Of a stretch of DNA of 64,000 nucleotides, positions 10,250 through 21,839 are shown piece by piece. Made by a program: the position numbers and the translations under genes. The notes under the pieces were generated by a model. The model did not search any database and was not told the DNA's origin. It saw only the letters and a list, made by a program, of their open reading frames with translations. The stretch is from Zingiber officinale (taxonomy: Eukaryota; Streptophyta; Magnoliopsida; Zingiberales; Zingiberaceae), in contig NC_056002.1 in assembly GCF_018446385.1 (NCBI RefSeq), positions 4,017,474 through 4,081,473 on the forward strand, read 5' to 3'. Each line of letters opens with the position of its first letter. Positions within the stretch are counted from its first letter, which is position 1.

Positions 10250-10565
10250 CTAGGTACGTTGGTGTTGTTTTTTAAAAACCAACACCAACGTGGTACTAGT
10301 TTTTCCAAACCACCACCATGTTGGTGCTGATTTTCTTTCAAAACCAGTACCAACGTGGTGCTGGTCTTTCAAAACCACTATCAACTTGGTGTTGGCAACA
10401 TGGTGATGGTTTTTTAAAACCAACACTAAGTTCATGCTGATTTTGGAAAGAAAATTAGTACCAATGTCGTGGTGGTTTTGAAAGACCAGCACCATATTGA
10501 TGTTGGTTTTGAAATAAAACTAACAATGTGGTGCTAGTTTTGAAAGAAAATTATATCGACGTTTG
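10250..10565. repeat. Hairpin-forming inverted-repeat array (ACCAACGTGGTGCTGG type)
   Basis: About eight variants of a 35-45 bp unit, CCAACACCAACGTGGTGCTGG plus an A/T spacer, in alternating orientation. The clearest pair is 10355-10378 with its reverse complement at 10472-10494 (23 of 24 positions). The array as a whole could fold into one long imperfect hairpin. Open frames across it are low-complexity (HHVGT, WWWF) and are not genes. Confidence 0.7.
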
Positions 10566-11748
10566 TGTTGCAACCCTAAAAACTAGCAATTGGAGTTCAT
10601 AAAGTCGATATGGAATATGGATTCTGAAATACCGATAGAAAAAGGAGAGGAGGGAGATGACTATTATAGCTATGAGTAAAGACCCTAACTCACTTGACGC
10701 AAGCTGAGAGTTGAATAAGATGACCTGTATCTAGGGTTGGAAGCGTAGGAAGAGAAGAGTGAATGAGCAACAAAGAGGGTTTAGGGCTTTCATTTTAGGA
10801 AATGAAGGAAGAGAAAGAGCAAAATTAAGCCTACACAAGAAGAGAGAGAGATTAAAAAAATTCAAGTTTACGATGCATCACCAGTCCATGTATGTTGTCT
10901 CCCATGGTTGCTCATATAAATGTGTGCAGGATATCAAATATATATATTGTACTATTACCCTACGGACCATTCGCTGCGGAGCTGTTCGCGATAGCTTGAT
11001 CGAGGCACCTGGAATTGATTCAGGCGCCTTGATTTTTTTTTATTTTTTAGTCGAGATGCCTGGAATTGATTTAAGCATCTCGATTCTTTGTTTATTTGTT
11101 TTGATTTTTTAAAAATAAAAATTCTTTAAATCTTAAATCCTAAACATTCTAAATACATATTTTATACCTTGTAAGCACCTAAAATTTTTTTAGTTTTACA
11201 TTTTTTTTAACTTAAACACTATAACCTAACCCCTAAATCGATTTTTTTTTAGTGTATATATATACTAGAGAAAATTTGATTTAGGGGTTATAATTGATAT
11301 GTTGCTGACTCATCTTGAGATTTTTTTAAATATCGAATCGTGCCTCAATTCTTTATTTATTTATTTTTTGTTTATTTTTGGGGATATATTATATGTATTT
11401 AGGATTTAAGATTTTAGAATTTAGGAGTTGAGTTATAATGGATTTGAGTCAATAAGATTTTCCCTCTAAAATTCATGCTTCTCTCTTGGTTTATAGTGTT
11501 CAAGATTAACAAATTTAGATGCTCACAAGATATATTATATGGATTTAGGGGTTTGATTATAATGAATTTAAGCTAATAAGATTTTCATCTAGGGTTCAAG
11601 CTTCCTTCTTAAGTTATAGTATTTAAGATTAAAAATTTTAAATGTTTATAGGGGTATAGTGTTCATTTTTAAGAAAATCTTGATTTTTAAAATATATATG
11701 TATAATGAGTTGAGCCGCCTCAATTCCAATAAAAAAAATATAAAAGAT
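10566..11748. other. Intergenic, low-complexity, no gene supported
   Basis: It contains short repeats such as GAGGCACCTGGAATTGATT (10999 and again as GAGATGCCTGGAATTGATT at 11048), repeated TAGGGTT/TTAGGATTTA stretches at 11240-11640 and T-rich runs. A short open stretch at 10759-11112 has no recognisable domain. Confidence 0.5.
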
Positions 11749-11766
11749 GACGAATGCACCTCCAAT

Positions 11767-11960
11767 AAAAAATGTGGAACCGTCACATCAGCGGTCTCCC
11801 TAGAACCGGTCCCACGGATATGGAGGGAGGTAAATGCAGGTACACAGGTGGAAAGTGCATAGCGGAGACTTAACCCTAGGCAATGACACCCCGAGAATCG
11901 ACCTCTGGACCTTTCAGCCACAGAACCATGCACTCCCCATCTGTGCTACGCCCTAGGGAC
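11767..11960 (-). mobile_element. tRNA-derived SINE, minus strand
   Basis: A 194-bp unit flanked by a perfect 18-bp direct repeat, GACGAATGCACCTCCAAT, at 11749-11766 and 11961-11978. Read on the minus strand it starts with a tRNA-like head: TAGCACAGATGGG resembles box A and GGTCGATTCTC resembles box B of a pol III promoter. It continues through a body with ACCTGCATTTACCTCCCTCC and ends in a short T run. This structure is like the plant Au SINE family, which ends in poly(T). Intact ends and a perfect duplication suggest fairly recent insertion. Confidence 0.8.
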
Positions 11961-11992
11961 GACGAATGCACCTCCAATGCATTAGAGACGTG

Positions 11993-11994
<2 letters not shown>

Positions 11995-12029
<35 letters not shown>
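11995..12029. repeat. (GA)n microsatellite
   Basis: About 17 uninterrupted GA units. Immediately downstream of the SINE target duplication. Likely length-polymorphic. Confidence 0.95.
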
Positions 12030-12030
<1 letters not shown>

Positions 12031-12486
12031 CTTAAGTTGCACCAATATCATTTATTTAGATAAAATCAGAGGTTGCTCGATCATTTTCAGAATTTATGTT
12101 AATCTAATCACCATTTTGATAAAGAGTTTTTGAAAGTCAAGTCGTTGCAACTTGGTTCAATTATTGTATAGATTATAAAATATTATTACATTATTATATA
12201 TTTGAAAATCACATAGTTCTCAAAACATTGGATACAAGTTCTTAGAAAGTACAAAAATTTATTTTTTAGTTTTTTCTTCAAATTTAATTTTTTAGAGTTT
12301 TTTATTTTTTAATGCATTTTTTTCAAAAAATAATTAATGTTTTGAAAACTATTTTCCCCCCTCTTTACGTGCTTTCAAAATTTATTATAAAATTTTATGA
12401 TCTTGTGATAGTTGTTTTACAATTACAAGATTTTCATCCGTTTAAAAAATTTTAAAATAAAACGTTTTATATCAATTTTGGAAAAA
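12030..12486. other. AT-rich intergenic spacer
   Basis: No gene or repeat recognised. It runs into the ATAAT target site of the Copia element. Confidence 0.5.
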
Positions 12487-12491
12487 ATAAT

Positions 12492-12936
12492 TGTTGACGA
12501 GTGGCTCATATTTGGATGAAGGGATGTCATGGAAGAAAAATCTGTTAAGATTTTTCGTAATAAAATTCTGTTAAGATTTTATATAACAGAATTTTGTTAT
12601 GTTTTTCATAACAAATTCTGTTACATTTTTACCAGGTCTGGGGGTTTAGCAGTATTTATAGGGATCATTGTAAACCCATTGTAGATCAGACAACACAAGA
12701 ATCATTAGATGTGATTCTCTTGTGTAGAAGAGAATTCTAATAAAGCTTCGGCCGTTTTGTGGAGTAGGCAAGTCGCCGAACCACGGTAACTCTTTTTCTT
12801 TCTCTTCTTCTTCTCCTTCCTGGTGTTTGCTCTCTTTTGTGCGTCTTTGTCTTGTTGTTCCGCGCGATCTCTTTTCTCTCTTCCTCTTCTTCCGCGGTTT
12901 AAAGGTTGAGAGGTATTGCCCTCTCTTTGCACAACA
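12492..12936 (+). repeat. 5' LTR of Copia element E (445 bp)
   Basis: Runs from TGTTGACGAG to GCACAACA. It contains a repeated AATTCTGTTA/TAACAGAATT inverted motif at about 12540-12630, a TATTTATAGGGA promoter-like segment near 12655 and a pyrimidine-rich R/U5 part. Confidence 0.93.
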
Positions 12937-12975
12937 ATTGGTATCAGAGCTACGGGTTTGGCTGATTTCTTCAAC

Positions 12976-14176
12976 ATGTTGGGGGCGACTTCTGCGAAGT
13001 TTGATATGGTGAAGTTTGACGGAACCGGAAACTTTGGATTATGGCAGAGAAGGGTCAAGGACTTGTTGGTGCAACAAGGCATGGTGAAGGCGCTAGGAGA
13101 AAGAAAACCAGAAAGCATGGAGAAATCAGATTGGGAAGAACTTCGGCGAAGGCAGTAGCAACAATCAGGCTTTGTCTTACGGATGACGTGATGTACCATG
13201 TCATGGACGAGGAGTCACCGGTGACAGTTTGGCAAAAGTTGGAAAGCGGTACATGTCAAAATCATTGACAAACAAGTTGTATCTCAGCGAAATTATTCGG
13301 GTGAAGATGACAGAAGGAACCGATCTGAGCCAGCACATCAACGTATTCAACCAGATTGTAAGTGATCTGAAGATCAAAAACGAAGACAAGGCACTGATGT
13401 TGTTGAATTCTCTACCTTCATCTCCTACGTACGAGAATTTGGTTACTACTTTGATGTGGGGTAAGGAAACTCTCAAATTGGAGGAGATCACAAGTGCGTT
13501 GCTAGGTTTTCACCAAAGGAAGAAAACAAGCGATGAAATTTCTCAAGGAGAAAGACTTGTGATAAATAGCAACCAAGAGCGTGGTAGGAGCAAATCTCGA
13601 CATGGATATGACAACAACAACAAGACTCGTTCTAAGTCGAGAAGGAAGAAGGTGATCACGTGCTACAAATGTGGAGTTAAAGGTCATATCAAGAGAAATT
13701 GTCCAGAGATAAAGAAATATGTTGCAGAGAACAAAAGTAGTTCGGCAAAGTCTGCAAACATAGTTGAAGAAGAAAATTCAGAAAGCGGTGATGGAGATAT
13801 GCTATCAGTTATGTCAAGTTCGGAGCAGCTGACGGATGCATGGATTTTAGACTCTGCATGTTCATATCACATGACTCCAAACAAGGATTGGTTTGACACC
13901 TATAGGGCAGTGGATTCTGGTTCAGTGTTGATGGGAAACGATGCATCATGCAAGGTTATCGGCATAGGGAATGTCAGAATCAAGATGTTTGATGGTGTGA
14001 TCAGAACTTTATGTGATGTCAGATATATACCAGAGCTAAGGAAGAACTTGATCTCACTAGGCACACTGGATGGTATTGGTTGTAATTACAAATCAGTGAG
14101 CGGGGTGATGAAAGTCAGTAAGGGAGCTCTGACGGTAATGAAAGGACAAAAGGTAGCAGAAACATCTACAAGTTGA
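12976..14176 (+). pseudogene. Copia E gag, zinc knuckle and protease region
   Basis: UBN2-type gag beginning MLGATSAKFDMVKFDG, then a CCHC knuckle (CYKCGVKGHIKRNC), then an aspartic protease region with WILDSACSYHMTPN and the downstream LISLG segment. These make the particle coat and processing enzyme in active relatives. It is treated as a broken fossil. Confidence 0.85.
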
Positions 14177-14234
14177 TAGGGACTACAGTTGTAGGTGGAG
14201 TCGCCTCGGTGAGTCTGAATCAGATAGTACAGTC

Positions 14235-15001
14235 TTGTGGCATATGCGGCTAGGGCATATGGGTGAACGTGGGATGCTAGAACTTCACAAGAGAGATTTG
14301 TTGAAGGGTGTCAAAACGTGCAAGCTTGAATTCTGCAAATTCTGTGTTCTTGGGAAACAGAGCAAAGTGCAATTTAAGACGGCAACAAACAAGACGGAGG
14401 GGATTCTGGACTACGTACATACGGATCTCTGGGGACCGGCCAGTGTAGCATCACGTGGAGGGCACTTGTATTTTGTGAGTTTTACTGATGATTTCTCACG
14501 AAAGGTATGGGTATACTTTATGCGTCACAAGTCAGAAACTTTTGCAAAGTTTAAATTGTGGAAAACTGAAGTAGAGAACCAGACCGGAAGGAAGATCAAA
14601 TGCCTTAGGTCAGATAATACAATTCAAAGTTTGAAGAACTCTGTGAGCAGCATGGGATAATGAGGCACTTCTCGGTTCGCAGGACACCTCAGCAGAATGG
14701 GGTAGCGGAAAGGTTGAACAGGACAATCATTGAGAAGGCAAGATGTCTCAGGCTGAATGCAGGGCTTGCAAAGAATTTCTGGGCGGAAGCAGTTAACATG
14801 GCATGTTATCTCATTAATAGATCACCAAGGGCAGCACTAGAAGGCAAAGTATCAGAGGAAGTATGGACAGAGAATCAAGTAGATTACTCTCATCTTCGAG
14901 TTTTTGGATGTCCAGCCTATATGCACATATCTAGTGAGGAAAGATCAAAGTGGATGCAAAGTCAAAGCAATGCATTTTTCGGGCTATCAGAAAGGAGTTA
15001 A
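14235..15001 (+). pseudogene. Copia E integrase region
   Basis: GAG-pre-integrase zinc site (WHMRLGH...CKFCVLGKQ), then the integrase core with HTDLWGP, FTDDFSRKVWVYF, LRSDN and QQNGVAERLNRTI. Residue spacing matches Tnt1/Tork-type Copia integrases. Fossil, broken. Confidence 0.85.
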
Positions 15002-15187
15002 AGGCTTCAAGCTTTGGGATCCTAAGGCAAACAAGGTGGTGATCAGCAGAGATGTGGTGTTTGACGAGAAAGCTATGTTACAACGTACTTAGGAAGAAGG
15101 AAAGGAAACACCACAAAGCAACAAAGAGAAAGATATTGTGCAGGTGGAGCTAGAGACTCATGACTTCGATGATTCTAGCTCGAGCAC

Positions 15188-16729
15188 ATGGAGCATCGCA
15201 CTATAGCTAGTGGTAGAACGAGACGAGTCGTAAAACCACCCACTAGATACAGATTCGAAGACTTGGTATCTTATGCACTTACCACTAGTAGCGGAGACCC
15301 TACATCTTTTCAGGAGACAATACATAGCTCTGAGAAGGACAGGTGGACGGGTGCTATGGCAGAGGAGATGGAGTCGTTGCATAAGAACCAAACGTGGGAT
15401 CTAGTGGAACTTCCTGAAGGAGAGAAAGCTATAGGGTGCAAGTGGATATTCAAGAAGAAAGAAGCAATCTCAGAGGGAGAAGAAGTGAAGTTTAAGGCTC
15501 GGTTGGTAGCAAAGGGGTATTCACAAAGAAAGGGGATTGACTATGAAGAAATTTTCTCTCCAGTGGTAAGACATACGTCAATTAGAGCGGTATTGGTTTT
15601 GGTGGCACATCACGATTTGTATTTGGAGCAAATGGATGTGAAGACGGCATTTCTTCATGGAAATTTGGAGGAGCAGATTTTTATGTCACAACCTGAGGGA
15701 TTTAGTCAGTCCGGACAAGAGCAGTTGGTTTGTAAGTTGAAGAAATCGCTCTATGGACTGAAACAATCTCCTAGGCAATGGTACAAACGTTTTGATTCAT
15801 ACATGATTCAAAACGGATATAGGAGATGCGAGTATGACTGCTGCATATATGTGAAGGGCCTTGAAGATGAATCACTGATTTTCTTACTACTATACGTAGA
15901 TGACATGCTCATTGTTGCGAAGAAGATGAGAGAGGTTGACAAATTGAAGAGGCTACTGAGCAAGGAATTTGACATGCAAGATTTGGGAGAGGCCAAGAAG
16001 ATTCTTGGGATGGAGATTCACCGGAATAGAGTTGCAGGGAGATTATGGTTGTCTCAACGTAGCTATGTGGAGAAGGTGTTGGATAGGTTCAACCTGAAGC
16101 ATGCAAAGTCAGTGAACACACCCCTAGTGCATCACTTCAAGTTATCCAGTACATAGTGTCTAAAGACAGCTGACGAGATCCAAGAGATGTCAAAGGTTCC
16201 TTATGCCAGTGCAGTTAGTTGTCTGATGTATGTCATGATTTGTATGAGACTAGATTTGGCGCAAGTAGTTAGTATGGTAAGCAAGTTTCTCTCAAATCCT
16301 GGTCGACAACATTGGGATGCAGTGAAGTGGATTTTTAGATATTTGAGAAATACAACTGATTGTGACATCATGTTCAGTAGACAACTGGAAAATCCTTCAG
16401 TTGCTGGGTACGTAGATGCGGGCTATGCAGGAGATTTAGATAACAGGAGGTCTACTACATGATACGTATTCAATGTGGTAGGAGGACCTATTTGTTGGAA
16501 ATCTATGATACAATCTATTGTTGCATTGTCTACTACGGAATCCGAGTACATGGCAGCGGTGAAGCGTGAAGGAAGCTTTATGGCTTACAGGGTTGGTCGA
16601 GAACTGGGTGTTCAGCAAGGTGGAGTCAAGTTGTTATGTGATAGTCGAGTGCTATCTATTTGGCGAAGAATCGTGTATCATGCGAGAACCAAACACATTG
16701 ATGTGAGGTTTCACAAGATCGAGAGTTGA
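15188..16729 (+). pseudogene. Copia E reverse transcriptase and RNase H region
   Basis: Reverse transcriptase with KARLVAKGYSQRKGIDY, TAFLHGNLEEQIFM, LKKSLYGLKQSPRQWY and the YVDDMLI catalytic box, then an RNase H part with YVDAGYAGD, STTESEYMA and the TKHIDVRFH end motif. The order after integrase identifies Copia. Fossil, broken. Confidence 0.88.
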
Positions 16730-16933
16730 TTGCTTGGAAATTCAACTTGAGAAGGTTCACATTGCAGACAATGCTGCAGATATGCTGACAAAGCCGGTGA
16801 CCACAGAGAAGTTTAAGCATTGCTTGAACTTGATCCATATCTCTAGATGCTAGAGGAAGGAAACCTAGATCCAGATGGAGTTTTGTCCGGATATTCGTAT
16901 TCTTGAAGGGTGAATATTCGCCAAGGTGGAGAT

Positions 16934-17380
16934 TGTTGACGAGTGGCTCATATTTGGATGAAGGGATGTCATGGAAGAAAAATCTGTTAAGATTTTTCGT
17001 AATAAAATTCTGTTAAGATTTTATATAACAGAATTTTGTTATGTTTTTCATAACAAATTCTGTTACGTTTTTACCGGGTCTGGGGGTTTAGCAGTATTTA
17101 TAGGGATCATTGTAAACCCATTGTAGATCAGACAACACAAGAATCATTAAATGTGATTCTCTTGTGTAGAAGAGAATTCTAATAAAGCTTCGTCCGTTTT
17201 GTGGAGTAGGCAAGTCGCCGAACCACGGTAACTCTTTTTCTTTCTCTTCTTCTTCTCTTTCCTGGTGTTTGCTCTCTTTTGTGCGTCTTTGTCTTGTTGT
17301 TCCGCGCGATCTCTTTTCTCTCTTCCTCTTCTTCCGCGGTTCAAAAAGGTTGAGAGGTATTGCCCTCTCTTTGCACAACA
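16934..17380 (+). repeat. 3' LTR of Copia element E (447 bp)
   Basis: Nearly identical to the 5' LTR. The sequence preceding it, AAGGTGGAGAT, is a typical Copia polypurine tract. Confidence 0.93.
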
Positions 17381-17385
17381 ATAAT

Positions 17386-18105
17386 AAATTATTGTTTTTA
17401 ATGTTGGATTTCGTAAAGTCATTTTTGGATGGTTTTCTGATCTTTATATGTTTTAAAAATATTTTTATGAATGTGTTTTTTTTGAAATAATTTTTTTAAA
17501 GCCTTTTCATTTAAAAAAAAAATCATTCGAGAGTTTTCTATACATTTTTTAATTATTTTTTTATTGTTGATAATTTGATTTTGATGTGGAATTGCCTATC
17601 GAAATGATGTTACATGTAGTTATGTTTTCTTCTGCGTAGCGTATAGCGTAGGTTATTCAATTGGACTAGATAAGGTCAAGTCGAATAGTTGATTGAATTA
17701 ATCAGATAGATAAATAAGTATAATTAAATAAATCAATCAAGATGGTCGACTTAATCGGATTAAATGGATAAACTGAGGCAATTGGTGTATTAAAGAGCTG
17801 CTAAATAGATCGAGCTATTTTATTCCTCGTCTACGAACGAAATCCATTGCCTATGTTTGCTTGCCTAAGTCCACGGATCAATATCAGAAGACTTGCTCAT
17901 TAATTACTGGTTGATTCTGACGGATAAGAATCCATGTGAGCCCCTAGCTCGTTTCCAAATCAAAATGTGGAACAAATTGCGCCACGGAATCTTGTGATCA
18001 TGAACAACTACTGTATGTTGCTCTTTTTAAAGCATCGATCGATACCAATTTAGTAACAACGCAATTATATTATACTAGGAATTGAATTACAGAGGGAGAG
18101 AGCTC
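17386..18105. other. Upstream region of the receptor kinase gene
   Basis: AT-rich spacer between Copia element E and the kinase gene. It must hold the kinase promoter, but I cannot single out a convincing TATA box or motif. Confidence 0.5.
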
Positions 18106-20413
18106 ATGAAAAGATCTACACCAGCATCGTCCTTCTTCACTTCTCTTCTAGTCTTTTTCTTTCTCACCACTCTTACAGGTGGAGTGCTCGGTAGATCTCA
18201 AAATAAAAGCTGCTCTTCCTCTTGCGGTATCCTTGACGATATCCACTACCCGTTCCGCCTAGAAAGCGACCCAGAGTGGTGCGGTAAGCCAGAGCTTGAG
18301 CTCATCTGTGAATCAGGAAAAGATGCAGTCTTGCATAACTTGTCACCTACAGACAAGTACCTGGTCACCGAAATATCATATAATCAATCGGGCTTCAGGC
18401 TCGTCTATGCCGGTTATGTCACAGGTTCTAATAAATGCGTGCTTCCCAGTGCCCACTTCCCCCTAAATACACTTTACCTCATCCAAATGCCACTTTGGCC
18501 ATTTGGTTCGACTGAAGATGCTAGAGATCATGAGTATTATATGTTTGAAGAATGGGCTAGTTTTATGAGCTGCAAACAGGAAATTCATAGCGATCTTTAC
18601 AAGCCCATCCATTGTCTTACTGGGGACAATAACTCGGCTACACACGTCATCGTTGGCAACGATGCATATGCCATACGCAACCTCAAGAACTCATGTAGAT
18701 TCGTAAACTTATTGCCAGTTGACGGAGAATACAATTACAGTGACGTGGATGTATTTGAACTCCTGGCAAAAGGAGTCTGGATTGGATGGTCTCTCACGCC
18801 ACCCTCTGACATTTTCGAGTATTGTTGGAAAAATTTTTGGTAGGAACATAACATTCAGTTAACCTTAATTATCATATGCATGTTCTCACTCTTTTCTTAC
18901 AATATTTAATTGCTATCTCTGCAGGTCAAAAGTATATTATTACAGCATCGAGAATTCCCCTTACAGGATGCTTGGTCCCCTCTTTGCCGAATTAGGTCTT
19001 TTAGATTGCGTCTACTGGGAGGAGAGTTATCGCAACCATTATCACGTTGCCTTCGGTTTTACAGTGGTCTTAGTCCTTGCACTAGATATAGCTCTTTGTC
19101 TGCTAGGTATGCTTTCACTTCATTGACTTTCCATCTGCATGCAGTAACACTACTTATTGTCCAATTGCATAACTAGTTTGTTCGCTATTCACTTGTTTTT
19201 TTTTTCCCTCTCACTTGTTACCACAGTTGGTAGATTTGTGATTGCACCTCTATCAATTTATGCATTCCTCGCATACAATTATTGGAAGACAATTAGAAAG
19301 CCCATCGACTCAGTTGAAAAGTTCCTGCAAATCCAGCAAACTCTAACTCCCACACGCTTCGCCTACAGCGACATCATAGCCATGACGAGTCACTTCAGAG
19401 AAAAACTAGGCCAAGGCGGCTTTGGTTCAGTGTACAGAGGATACATTCTTGGTAAATTCCCTGTCGCCGTCAAGATGCTTGTCGGCAGCTCCAAGTTCCA
19501 CGGTGAAGATTTCATCAGCGAGGTCTCCACGATCGGCAGGATCCACCACATCAACGTGGTGCGTTTGGTTGGGTTTTGCTCCGAGGGATCAAAGAGAGCA
19601 CTCATCTACGAGTACATGCCCAATGGCTCGCTCGACAAGTACATCTTCTCTGCCAACAGGGGAAACACGTTCACTGTCGAGAAGCTCCATGAGGTGGCCC
19701 TGGGGATTGCTAGAGGCATCAACTACCTCCATCAGGGCTGCGACATGCAAATTTTGCACTTCGACATCAAGCCCCACAACATCCTCCTCGATCGCAACTT
19801 CATTCCCAAGATTTCAGACTTTGGGCTTGCAAAATTGTACCCAAAGGACAAGAACGTAATATCCATGAGCGTTACCAGAGGCACGATAGGATACATAGCA
19901 CCCGAGCTGATATCGAGAAATTTTGGGATCATATCCGACAAGTCGGATGTCTACAGCTTCGGAATGCTGCTAATGGAGATGGCCGGCGGGAGACATAATG
20001 TAGATGCGAGAGCTGAGAACACCAGTCAGGTTTATTATCCTTCTTGGGTCTACGACAAACTTGTTCAGCTGCATGTAAGTGAGAGCAGTCATGGTATTGA
20101 AGAGATTGTAATCAGTGAAATGGAGAGAAAGTTGTCCATGGTGGGACTTTGGTGCATCCAAATAAAGTCAAGTAGCCGGCCATCCATGAGCAGTGTAATA
20201 GAGATGCTTGAAGGAGACGTGAATGATCTACAGATGCCACCCAAGCCTTTCTTTTCCTCAGTAGAGCCAAGTCTGAGAGAATTAGAATTCTCCTCCACAA
20301 TTTCATCTTCTGGAGAAGAAGAACTACATGATCAGCAGCATACTTTACGTCCCAACCATTCCGGATTGGCTTCATCTTCTATACAACTATCTGTCATCTT
20401 AGAGCATTCTTAA
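18106..20413 (+). CDS. LRK10L-type receptor-like kinase, 3 exons
   Basis: Predicted plasma-membrane receptor kinase of 700 residues. Exons are 18106-18839, 18925-19106 and 19227-20413, all with GT-AG introns and consistent phases. The ATG at 18106 is chosen because the in-frame stretch upstream begins without an ATG and because 18106 opens a good signal peptide (SSFFTSLLVFFFLTTL). A Cys-rich GUB_WAK (galacturonan-binding-like) ectodomain follows (CGILDDIHYPFRLESDPEWCG), then a membrane segment around residues 295-330. The kinase has a GQGGFGSV loop near 366, VAVKM Lys near 386, [11 protein letters not shown] near 482, DFG near 502 and APE near 529. HFD in place of HRD makes it a non-RD kinase, a feature of many immune receptors and normal for LRK10L. 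Ligand unknown. It appears intact; a truncated second copy lies at 40.2 kb. Confidence 0.92.
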
Positions 20414-20839
20414 ACTTAATATCTGCAAGTTAATAATATTGACTCTTATGTAATAAGAACTAATAAATAATTAAAATTTTACATATGAGATGAAGTAGAT
20501 ATTATCTCTATTCGATGCTCCCAACTGAGTAATAATATGTTGTGACAATTTATTGCTTTCTTTGCCTACATGTAGCTATGTGACTAGAATTCATAAATGA
20601 GACATACTCAACTCTATTTCTTTTTTCAAGTATTTATAAAGGTAATTGTAAAGTAATGGTAAAATAATGACAAATCTAAATATACCCCATGTAAACCAAA
20701 GCAAAAGCATATGAATAAATATTATGAACAAAGCATAGTATGTGAACAAATATTGTATTTAATTAGGACATAACATACCCCATGTAAATCAAAATTTGTC
20801 TAACACTTATCTCTTTCATCTCCATAAAGCACAAGATAT
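20414..20839. other. 3' flank of kinase gene and left edge of CACTA element
   Basis: Homology with the second kinase copy stops about 8 bp after the stop codon (20421). No CACTA terminal repeat could be identified here, so the left border of the transposon is only bracketed between 20422 and about 20840. Confidence 0.4.
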
Positions 20840-20859
20840 CTTATCTTAACAACCATACA

Positions 20860-21839
20860 CTTTTAGGGCGTCCTAACATAGCTTCATCAAATTCTATGTG
20901 TATGCTCTCATCTTCAGACATCAATCTGACAACATACGAATAGATATACTTGCATGTTGTTAGTAATGTTTTTTCAATTTCTTTGTACTTGTCCTGATTA
21001 CCATGAACATTTGAAAGAGCAAATGATTGAGGTTACACATTCTTCTACAATATTTTAAAATATTCATATGAGTATTCATGATAATTGATTTTTTTTTCAA
21101 ATATCAACTTTTCATAAAAATTGAAAGTACCTTCTTCGTTGATAAAATTACCAACTCTTTAGGTCAGCTAACAATTGTTCCAACAACACCATTGATGATT
21201 GTTGGTCTAGACCGAATTGGGATAGGAAGCTTTGCTCCTTCATCTAAAACAACATCAATGGATACCTTAAAATTTCCTTTCCCAAGTGGAACATGATGAA
21301 TCAATATATTTGAGCCTCTTTCTGATAGTATTATGTCGTACGCTACCATATTGTCACGTTGTTCCACAGTCAAATTATATTTTTTCCCCCTTTAAGAACA
21401 ATAAGAAATTATATATAAATATTTGAATTTAGAGAAAGGGAATTAATTTGACATAAAATTGAGAAATATAGAATCTCTAAGTTTGAAGTGTCGCATTCAT
21501 AAACCTCTACATCATCTCTCCATTTTGGGTCGTTCATGTTTGAGGACTTGTTTGATATCACAACCTCACAAGATCATTAATGACATGAGCAAGTTGAGTC
21601 TTCAATTTCTCTACTTCAGCCTTAAAGCTCTTATTCTCCTCCAACTGTTCTTTGAAATTGTTCATCGAACTCTTTGGGACTGATTCTCTATTTTTTCTTG
21701 TAGTTTTAAAGTAGAGTTGGGGTTTTACATATTCTCCCACACCTATAATGCGTTCATAGTGTTCCCGATTTCCTAAGACAATAGTTAACGCATCATTTAT
21801 CCCAGAAGATTTGAACTCTCTTTTGACTTTATTTTCCAA
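20860..21839 (-). pseudogene. CACTA second gene (Transposase_24 type), C-terminal pieces
   Basis: The minus-strand stretch 21839-21558 includes NDALTIVLGNREHYERIIGVGEYVKPQLYF, which matches the GTPEHPGRVRGVG.YV.P..YF block of the plant transposon family PF03004, followed by a coiled-coil-like segment. The piece at 21373-21164 (HHVPLGKGNFKVSIDVVLDEGAKLPIP) and a short piece near 20930-20860 (FDEAMLGRPKSVWLLR) fit the following domain. The frames are broken between pieces. In En/Spm this second product binds subterminal repeats and assists transposition. Confidence 0.65.

Larger units (their letters stand above)
12492..17380 (+). mobile_element. Tork/Tnt1-like Copia LTR retrotransposon E, both LTRs present
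   Basis: A full-length 4.9-kb element with 5' LTR 12492-12936, primer site 12939-12950, gag-pol order gag, zinc knuckle, protease, integrase, reverse transcriptase, RNase H (Copia order), a purine tract just before 16934 and 3' LTR 16934-17380. The flanking duplication is ATAAT at 12487-12491 and 17381-17385. The LTRs differ at about six substitutions plus one small indel in 445 bp, roughly 1.3-1.4%, which suggests about half a million years at a grass-type rate of 1.3e-8. The coding region is broken in roughly half a dozen places. Confidence 0.93.

Noticed and set aside
10759-11112. Small protein-coding gene
   Set aside because: No domain, no splice support, low-complexity second half with duplicated GAATTGATT words; likely chance.
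12705-13199. Minus-strand open frame across the Copia 5' LTR
   Set aside because: Its repeat in the 3' LTR (17147-17422) and Arg/Lys low complexity show it is an antisense shadow of the LTR and gag leader.
18082-18105. Upstream extension of the receptor kinase start
   Set aside because: The in-frame stretch begins with TTG, and the first ATG at 18106 opens a proper signal peptide.
20414-20839. CACTA terminal inverted repeat next to the kinase gene
   Set aside because: No CACTAC-type end could be found on either strand; only the internal genes support the CACTA assignment.
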